Source: Podospora bellae-mahoneyi | Taxonomy: Eukaryota > Ascomycota > Sordariomycetes > Sordariales > Podosporaceae | DNA: 64,000 nt | Direction: 5' to 3' | NCBI RefSeq assembly: GCF_035222275.1 | Contig: NC_085882.1 | Coordinates: 2,487,501 to 2,551,500, forward strand | Part shown: positions 57,637 through 64,000 of the stretch, piece by piece | How positions within the stretch are numbered: position 1 is the first letter of the stretch | How the letters are laid out: each line of letters opens with the position of its first letter | The notes under the pieces: generated by a model | Told to the model about the DNA's origin: nothing | Seen by the model: only the letters and a program-made list of their open reading frames with translations | Databases searched by the model: none | Made by a program: the position numbers and the translations under genes

Positions 57637-60042
57637 ATGACAAGCCTTTGGTCAATGGCAGCCCGGCTGCAGGGCTGCCACTGTCGGGCGTGCCATCGAA
57701 CCACACACACCATAGCCCGACGGTCGCCGCCGACAAGGGTGACGCCATTGACGACCAGTGCCCAAGCCCACGGACGACGAAAGGTTCTGGCCAGCGATGT
57801 CTTTACCGCCTGCTACACGGCTATCATGGCCACGGCCGCCGTGTTTGATGCTGGGCAGAAGGATCGTCGGAGACGAGAGCTCGACGAGAAGATTGAAGAG
57901 ACAAAGCAGAGTTTAGCTGCGCTTGCCGAGGCAAACGGGCACAGCTTGGAGATTGATCAAGCGACTGGGGCTCCAGAGCCATCTGAAGACCTCATTGAGG
58001 AAGCCACTCAACAACTCTCGTCGTCCTCGACCGCTGAGAGCACAGTCGAGCCAACGCCCCAACCACCACGGCAAGCTGGGCGGAGACGACGACCAATACC
58101 TCGGCCCCGGTCCGAGCAGGAGAAGCTAGCTCCACCACCACCAACAACGTTACGATACGTCTTGAATCATATATGCAAGACTAGGATGGTCACTCCGTAT
58201 GAGAAATCACACAAGCTGTCAAGACCAGCTACAGGCTCTGCAACGTTGAGTGTCTTGAGTAACGCCTTGGCTGAGGAGGAAGCCATGATGAAGCCGTTGA
58301 CCCCGGAGCCGGTGACCGAAATAGCCAGGATGAAAACAGTCGCCATGGTCAATAGTCTGGTCGACCGGCTCATCAAAGTGGCTTATTGGAGGACCGAGAA
58401 AGAGGCACCAGGAACGCATCCAGCGCTAAACAGCCCCGACTCTGCGCAGACTATGGTCAAGATGCTCCGGTCAGACGGGAACCCGCGCTACAAGGACACT
58501 TTCTTGGACGCAGAAGATGCCGCTAGACAGAGGGCTCGCTTGAACGAAGCCAATATGAAGGTTATCTCCGAGTTTAACCCATGGAGGAGGGAAAGATTTG
58601 TGGCCAAGATTTGCTTCAATATTCTCACCTGCGAGGTGCCTCCTTCGATCCAAAACTACAACACTCTTATATGGGGGTTCACGAATCTTGGGGAGCACGA
58701 CCTCGCCCAAGCCGTGGTGGATTCATTCCTCAATGTCAGTCGCTTCCGGCCAACGCAGGCGACACTGCTGTGTCTACTCTATCACTACCGGGCAAGCCGC
58801 GATATTCTGGGCTTCCATACCATTCTTCGGAGGTTTTTCGGTCACGATTCCCGGGGCATGAGATTACGTAGGAGGGTGGCTATCACCCACTTCAAACGAG
58901 ATCGCCATCAAGGAATCAACCGCCTTTGGTGGGCTGTCGAGGGAGACGTAGCTAGGATACGGGGCTACTACGTCCAGCGCGTCCCGCTAAGCCAGCCGAT
59001 CATGGAGGCTATCATTGAAGGCCTGCTGGATTTTGAACGCACCTTAGATGCTGTTCAGCTGACCCAGGCTTGTCTGAACGAGAGTTGGGCCCCCAATGCC
59101 GATCTTTTCAGGCGATTATGCGAAATCATCGTAACACATGGCGATTGGGTAAGCGCGAAGGCGCTCATCCAAGGTCGTCTCGCAAAACTCAACCAAACCA
59201 CATTTTTGCTGTTGGGCTCAGGAGACGGGAAACGTCCAGGCTTGCTGAACTTTTCGGCTGCTAGACAGTTTAGGAGAGTCTTGGCCATGACGAAGACGTT
59301 GTGGATTCATGATCAAAAGACGGCCTGGCTCCAAGCTGGCGCAGAAAGGTTACGACACCTGGAGACAGCGCTCTGGCTCCTGGGGGTTCAGTCTAACCTT
59401 CATTTTGAGAGGTATACGACGCGGAGATTGGAGAGCATTCTTCGCTCGGCACGGCCCCTTACAGCTGATCGTATCGACCTTGTGAGCTCTGTCATCGATA
59501 ACATTGCCAAGAGGCACAGGTCGGAGGCTGAATTTCTCAAACACCTAGAGATTCGGGAAACCGTCAATGCCATGCACCGCGAATGCGAACTCACCAGGCA
59601 ATGGCGGGAGCAAATCGAGCATGGCATTTGCGAGTGGCTGGCCAGGAAATTCAGGTTTGGAGCTCTGAGGAGGGCAGAAAGCTACCTCAACCCAGCGATA
59701 CCATTCACCAAACGATTCCGCCAGGCCATTCGGTTTGGGACGCCAGGGACGCCAGAGTATGAAGTTGCGGGGATTTTCAGGGAAGCGCAGGAGCTAGAGC
59801 AGGAGATGAAGATTACCCTTGCCAGGGCGCTGCCGCAGAGGTATATTGAGGAGCTGAAGCCGAGGTTGACCGAGTCCGGGGATATGCACTGGAAGAATCT
59901 GGCGTATACTTTCTCGAGGTATCTGTATGATTTCCAGGATGGGATGGCGGCGGAGGAGGAGAGGGCGAGGCAGGCGTTTGAGTTGGGCTTTGGGACGCAG
60001 CTGAGTAGGCAGGTCTCGCTGTTGTTGGGGTATACCGCATGA
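57637..60042 (+). CDS. Mitochondrial pentatricopeptide-repeat-like protein
   Basis: A single exon gives 801 residues. The first ~45 residues are Arg/Ser/Thr-rich and nearly free of acids, a good mitochondrial presequence. Next comes the fungal motif FTACYTAIMATAAVFDAGQKDRRRR with a coiled segment. Helical-pair repeats of the PPR type are visible around residues 340-410 (QNYNTLIWGFTNLGEHDLAQAV, PTQATLLCLLYHYRASRD) and 465-520 (AIIEGLLDFERTLDAVQLTQ). PPR proteins bind organelle RNA and act in its stability or translation; the particular RNA cannot be told. It could also be an unnamed ribosome-associated member. ATG 57637 is the first in frame after the divergent promoter. Confidence 0.75.
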   Translation: MTSLWSMAARLQGCHCRACHRTTHTIARRSPPTRVTPLTTSAQAHGRRKVLASDVFTACYTAIMATAAVFDAGQKDRRRRELDEKIEETKQSLAALAEANGHSLEIDQATGAPEPSEDLIEEATQQLSSSSTAESTVEPTPQPPRQAGRRRRPIPRPRSEQEKLAPPPPTTLRYVLNHICKTRMVTPYEKSHKLSRPATGSATLSVLSNALAEEEAMMKPLTPEPVTEIARMKTVAMVNSLVDRLIKVAYWRTEKEAPGTHPALNSPDSAQTMVKMLRSDGNPRYKDTFLDAEDAARQRARLNEANMKVISEFNPWRRERFVAKICFNILTCEVPPSIQNYNTLIWGFTNLGEHDLAQAVVDSFLNVSRFRPTQATLLCLLYHYRASRDILGFHTILRRFFGHDSRGMRLRRRVAITHFKRDRHQGINRLWWAVEGDVARIRGYYVQRVPLSQPIMEAIIEGLLDFERTLDAVQLTQACLNESWAPNADLFRRLCEIIVTHGDWVSAKALIQGRLAKLNQTTFLLLGSGDGKRPGLLNFSAARQFRRVLAMTKTLWIHDQKTAWLQAGAERLRHLETALWLLGVQSNLHFERYTTRRLESILRSARPLTADRIDLVSSVIDNIAKRHRSEAEFLKHLEIRETVNAMHRECELTRQWREQIEHGICEWLARKFRFGALRRAESYLNPAIPFTKRFRQAIRFGTPGTPEYEVAGIFREAQELEQEMKITLARALPQRYIEELKPRLTESGDMHWKNLAYTFSRYLYDFQDGMAAEEERARQAFELGFGTQLSRQVSLLLGYTA

Positions 60043-62860
60043 ACATGGAATGGGGGTGCATCGAGATGGATGGCTGTGTACATATACATTTGCATGGTTG
60101 TGGATTAGGATACTGTACAAAAGGAATGAGAAGGCTGGGGAAGGGGGTTCTAGGCCAGGTAGTAGTGTTAAGCTAGCACAACTGGGACTGGCTTGTATCC
60201 TGGAAGAATGGGATGCTTGTCTACTGAATGGCGAAGAAAGGACTGCAAGTATACAATCATCACCCGGCGGGATCCCATTCTATGTCATATTAACGAGCAT
60301 GACCTAGACGAGGTTTCGGCGAGTGATGACTGTATTCTTGGTGCTTTTTACCGACGTCGCTTGACAGCGTTCCTTTCTTTGGGGAAACGAGTCTGACTTG
60401 TACTCGCTCAACACCACCACTCGGCCACAGAGTTCTCTGACCCGGGCCAATTGATCATTTCTGTGTTGTTACTTTGATGTTGGCATTTTGCGTGGTGGGC
60501 GCAGCAGGGCATTGGTCACTTTCGACTCCACATAACAGAAACAGCTTACATGTGTCGATGTCTAGACAGTGATGCTCACAATTTTTGCCGTCGGGGATAT
60601 CAGCATGCTCCAACAAGTGGCGATATCTGCAATAGCCCCCATGCTGACATGTTCTCATCATCCCAAGTTTGCACTCTTTCTCTCTACCTACATCATCGAC
60701 AGCCCATCTCCCGACCTGACCAGACCGTACCAGACCCAACCCCGCGACCTACCCGGGGATAGGACTCACCCGCTTACGCCACGCAAATGCCGACGACAGA
60801 TCAACAACTCAGCAGAAGCAAACTTGAAAATCAACACAGATCACGAGTTCAGACGACGGTGATCACCCAACAGCAAGCCACGGGAGAGCAAAATAAGAAG
60901 GGGAGCAGGCAGTGTGGAAATCATTCCTGCCTTTCTTTCCTAGGTAACCAATATTCTGGAAGCTCTGGGACTTGGTATGGACCGTGATAGGGGTTTGGTC
61001 AATGGATAAAATGTCCGTCACCGCTACCGCGCTGCCCGCTCCCGCTATCATGCTTGATCCGATCTCCAAAACAACCGTCACACGTGCACAGAAGGGAAGG
61101 GGGAGGAAGGACAGAAATAGTCTCTGGGTGAGGCTGGTTGAGGATCATTGTCCGTGTGTTGACGCTGGTTTATGCCAAAGCACGCAACATGTTGACGATG
61201 ATTGACGCGCCTGGAAAATCGCATAAAGAAGGAGAAGAGTTTCTTGAAGCGCTGGCCAATGGGAGCGAGTCTTGGTTCAAACGTCGCGATGGAAATTGGG
61301 GGGTGTTGTAGCTGTGGTGGAGAACCGGGGAGGATGAAACTGGTGGTCTCCTTAATGAATTTGAGTTGGGGAGAAGGGAGTCTCGAAACTGGACCCCTGA
61401 TGAGGGGATAAGGTCTGAGCAGGGCTGGGCAGGGCAGAGGATGTTGATGGCGGTGGTGATGATGGTAAGGAAGGATGCCAACGAAATGATATTGTCGTAC
61501 AAACTTGGGATCCGGAGAGGGTGGATGACGGAAATAAGCTTGTTGAACGTGAGTAAGCGGTTGGGAGGATTGCTGGGTGAGAAGGCACTGGCCGAGGCAT
61601 ATCGAGACTTCTTTGCGGTTGGACCCCCTCTACTGTCTGACGAGAGAAGGTTGCACTTGGATTGTTGTACCGCTTCTTTTCTTTCTAAATAAAATCCAGA
61701 AAAATAGGCGAGTTCGAGAAGTGAGCGAAACAAGTCTCGCATTTCACCAACAACCGCTGTCAGTTAAGCTGCACCCATCGGGGTATTATCGTCTGTTATA
61801 GTACCTCTCCGTAGCACTGTACCGGACTTCTCGCTGACGATCACTTGTCTCAGACACCTTTGCCCACCTTCCTGGTTTTGACCTCTGATCATTAAAGAAT
61901 GATTTTCAACCTTGTGTGCCTCAGTGATCTTTTTGCCCCGCCCCCATCTTCACCAATCGGTCGGGTTGAAGATCAACCGTGCAAACTTTTATCTCTCGGA
62001 TGACGGACGGATGGATGGGAAAGCAAAAAAGGATGATGCTTGACAACTTGAAGCCGTCACGGCTGTCCACCCTTTCGGATCTTGAACGGACAAACCGACG
62101 GGCGATGAACGCCTGAGGGTTCATACCTGATGTCACTGCTTCAGAAGTATGGAGACAGCAGAATCGAAAAACCCCCCCCTTTTCCATAACGGTGCCCTAG
62201 TCAGGCAAAATGATTGGCTCCCAGCCTGTCTCAGGTTTGCGGTTCCTGCATCTGCCCCCTGGTCTTGGCTACGGCACCCCTGTCGGTGTCATGACAGAGC
62301 CTCCTGGATTTCCGGCAAACCGCCCAGTGTGCCAGTCAACCACCATTCTCGCGGCAGTCGAATCGAAGAGAGCAATCACCTAACGGTGGGGTTTGAGAAG
62401 AGGAACCAGGCGGTTGATGATGCTTGGGAAACAGACATGGGTTCATTCCCCCCCCCAGCCCCACCCATGGGAATCTCGGAAAACATCTCTTGGGCGATGG
62501 AACCTTGGTGTGGATTGCCTGATGGTGGCCCCCTCATAAGAACCTCACCTCCCAGGTGTTGTTTTCTTTGTGTTCCCTATTTTCTCCTCTTGTTTTCTTC
62601 ACGTTCTTCCAAAAAAATAAACCTTCATTTTCTTGGTCAAGCACCATTCCTTTTGCTTGTCTGGACAGTCAATTCTTTTCTTCTCTTGTATCTACACTCT
62701 CTAAGCAACTGTGTTTGCTCATTTTTACTGCGAAGTCGATCTCTCGCTGCTTTCCAAAAGACTCAAACAAACGAATATTTTGCCAGGCGCACTTTGAACA
62801 TTTTCATCACCACATCAACTTCGAACTTACCCAGAGATATACACCAGATCAACCTTCAAG
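60043..62860. other. Intergenic, 2.8 kb, no gene supported
   Basis: This is the 3' flank of the PPR-like gene and the promoter of the secreted wall protein. A minus-strand frame at 61170-61742 (190 codons, true ATG) contains a hydrophobic segment but no recognisable family, and was left out. The last ~280 bases are T/C-rich and probably the wall-protein leader. Confidence 0.55.
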
Positions 62861-64000
62861 ATGAAGTCTGCTCCTCTTGCCGTCGGCCTTTTCGCCGCCC
62901 TTACCACCGCCTACTCTCACCCCAGATACAACATGCACTGGAGGCGACAAAACACCACAAACCTCATCTCCAGCAGCTCGGCTGCCGAGACGGCTGCCGC
63001 TACCTCTCTCGGAACCGGCGTTGCTGATCTCTCCTCCGCTATTCCTCTCTCCACTGGTGTTGAGTCTGCCATCGACACTGCCATCACCAGCGCTCCTTTC
63101 GTCAATGGCACCGCCACCACCACTGCCGCCCAGGCTGGTATCACCACCTTGACCGTTTCCACCACTGAGGTGCTCACCATCACCTCTTGCGCTGCCGAGG
63201 TCATCGACTGCCCTACCAAGACTGAGGATCTCCTTGAGCTCCCCACCGAGGCCCTGGAGACCGTCATCGTCACCAACACCGTCGTCCTCACCGAGATCGT
63301 CTGTCCCGTCACCGAGGTCCCTGCCATCGAGTCCAGCGTTCTTGAAGAGGCTTCTTCCGGTCTCATCACTGGTTCCACTCTCACCCCCTCTGACGCCCCT
63401 GTGATCACCGGAACTGGCATTGCCATCACCAACACCGGTACCGCCCCCGCCGAGACTGCTGCTCCCGCTGAAACTGCTGTCGAGACAGCCCCTGCCAACA
63501 CTCACGTTGTTGAGACTGTCGTTTCTACCGAGACCGAGAGCATTGTTCACACCGTCACCAGCGAGCGCGTCGTCACCGTCACCCTCGGTGGCGGCGGTGT
63601 TGCTGAGACCCCCCGTGTCGTCACCACCAAGGTCAAGACCAAGGTTATGTCCACCGAGACCAAGGTCAACGTTGTGACCGTCACCGTCAGCCACCCCGCC
63701 GGCGAGACCGCCGCCGCCACCACTCCGGCTGCTGGTGAGACCCCCGTCGAGGAGACCTCCGCTGCCGTCCCCGGCTCCGCTGAGACCACCCCTGCTGCCG
63801 ATGTCGACACCACCACCACCGCCACTCTCACCTCCACCGGCACCCGCACCGTCACTGTCAAGAAGCCCAACCAGCAGACCACCGTCACCGCCGTCGTCAC
63901 CCCCGGCGCTGGTGCCGGCAATGGTAACGGCAACGCGCCCGAGGAAGCCTGCCCCGTCTGCGAAGTCTGCGAGGGCGCCGTCACCGTCACTGAGACCGCC
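62861..64000 (+). CDS. Secreted Thr/Ala-rich cell-wall protein, truncated by the window edge
   Basis: ATG 62861 (context TTCAAGATGAAG) opens a frame with no stop for 380 codons up to the window end, so the C-terminus is missing. Residues 1-19 are a clear signal peptide (MKSAPLAVGLFAALTTAYS). The mature part is mainly Thr, Ala, Val, Ser and Glu with TTTLT- and VVTVT-type repeats, many possible O-glycosylation sites, and few cysteines (SCAAEVIDCP, EIVCPV, then CPVCEVCEG near the edge). This is the composition of fungal wall mannoproteins, often GPI-anchored; the anchor signal would lie beyond the edge. Codons are overwhelmingly C-ended (GCC, ACC, GTC, ATC, AAG), unlike neighbouring genes, pointing to very high expression. 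Confidence 0.85.
   Translation, partial: MKSAPLAVGLFAALTTAYSHPRYNMHWRRQNTTNLISSSSAAETAAATSLGTGVADLSSAIPLSTGVESAIDTAITSAPFVNGTATTTAAQAGITTLTVSTTEVLTITSCAAEVIDCPTKTEDLLELPTEALETVIVTNTVVLTEIVCPVTEVPAIESSVLEEASSGLITGSTLTPSDAPVITGTGIAITNTGTAPAETAAPAETAVETAPANTHVVETVVSTETESIVHTVTSERVVTVTLGGGGVAETPRVVTTKVKTKVMSTETKVNVVTVTVSHPAGETAAATTPAAGETPVEETSAAVPGSAETTPAADVDTTTTATLTSTGTRTVTVKKPNQQTTVTAVVTPGAGAGNGNGNAPEEACPVCEVCEGAVTVTETA

Noticed and set aside
61170-61742. 190-codon minus-strand frame with a real ATG
   Set aside because: There is one hydrophobic stretch but no family and a Ser/Pro-rich remainder. I could not separate it from a leader or chance frame, so it is noted only in the intergenic entry.
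62149-63027. 292-codon frame overlapping the wall-protein start
   Set aside because: It runs through the probable leader and into the wall-protein gene in another frame. The wall-protein frame has a signal peptide and strong codon bias, this one does not.
62849-63694. 281-codon minus-strand frame rich in Gly and Asp
   Set aside because: It is the antisense shadow of the wall-protein repeats: C-ended codons on the plus strand leave minus-strand frames free of stops.

Overview
The window is nuclear DNA of a filamentous ascomycete (Pezizomycotina), most likely a Sordariomycete. Genes are compact, with 54-118 bp introns that mostly begin GTATGT, GTAAGT, GTGAGT or GTACGT and end in YAG. Intergenic stretches are long and rich in simple repeats. 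The proteins read best as fungal families such as UCS/Cro1, Eme1, Rgp1, a fungal ADAM protease and FacA-type acetyl-CoA synthetase. The genus is an inference from remembered protein similarity. No bacterial, viral or intact transposon gene was seen.

Layout: 1-2.8 kb, no gene. 2.8-4.0 kb (-), TMEM115-like Golgi membrane protein. 7.0-9.2 kb (+), LisH-WD40 protein of the TBL1/Sif2 type. 10.5-12.4 kb, a convergent pair: GFA-domain protein (+) and membrane-anchored short-chain dehydrogenase (-). 13.1-14.7 kb (+), myo-inositol/sugar transporter. 16.5-18.5 kb (+), DHA1-type drug/polyamine transporter. 21.0-22.8 kb (+), protein kinase-like gene with a degenerate catalytic loop. 23.4 kb (+), tRNA-Trp(CCA). 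24.2-30.2 kb, convergent Rgp1 (+) and ADAM metalloprotease (-). 33.8-36.2 kb (-), acetyl-CoA synthetase. 40.7-46.2 kb (-), a 1,743-residue kinesin. 49.5-51.7 kb (+), Eme1-like endonuclease subunit with two apparent frameshifts. 51.9-54.1 kb (-), UCS-domain myosin chaperone. 55.2-56.4 kb (+), TFIIH subunit Tfb4. 56.7-57.3 kb (-), small CXXC zinc protein. 57.6-60.0 kb (+), mitochondrial PPR-like protein. 62.9 kb to the right edge (+), a partial secreted Thr/Ala-rich wall protein in strongly optimised codons.

The genes are mainly housekeeping (trafficking, chromatin, repair, transcription, cytoskeleton, acetate use). They alternate in strand, with shared 3' ends (10.5-12.4, 24-30, 49-54 and 55-57 kb) and shared 5' regions (12.4-13.1, 54.1-55.2 and 57.3-57.6 kb). 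I see no biosynthetic cluster or defence island. The least explained sequence is a dispersed repeat in two intergenic places (about 32.5 and 54.7 kb). Both copies start with the same ATG CCT CGA AAG and continue as degenerate ~21-bp units, which would read as heptapeptides. The eme1 gene is the only one whose reading frame is broken.
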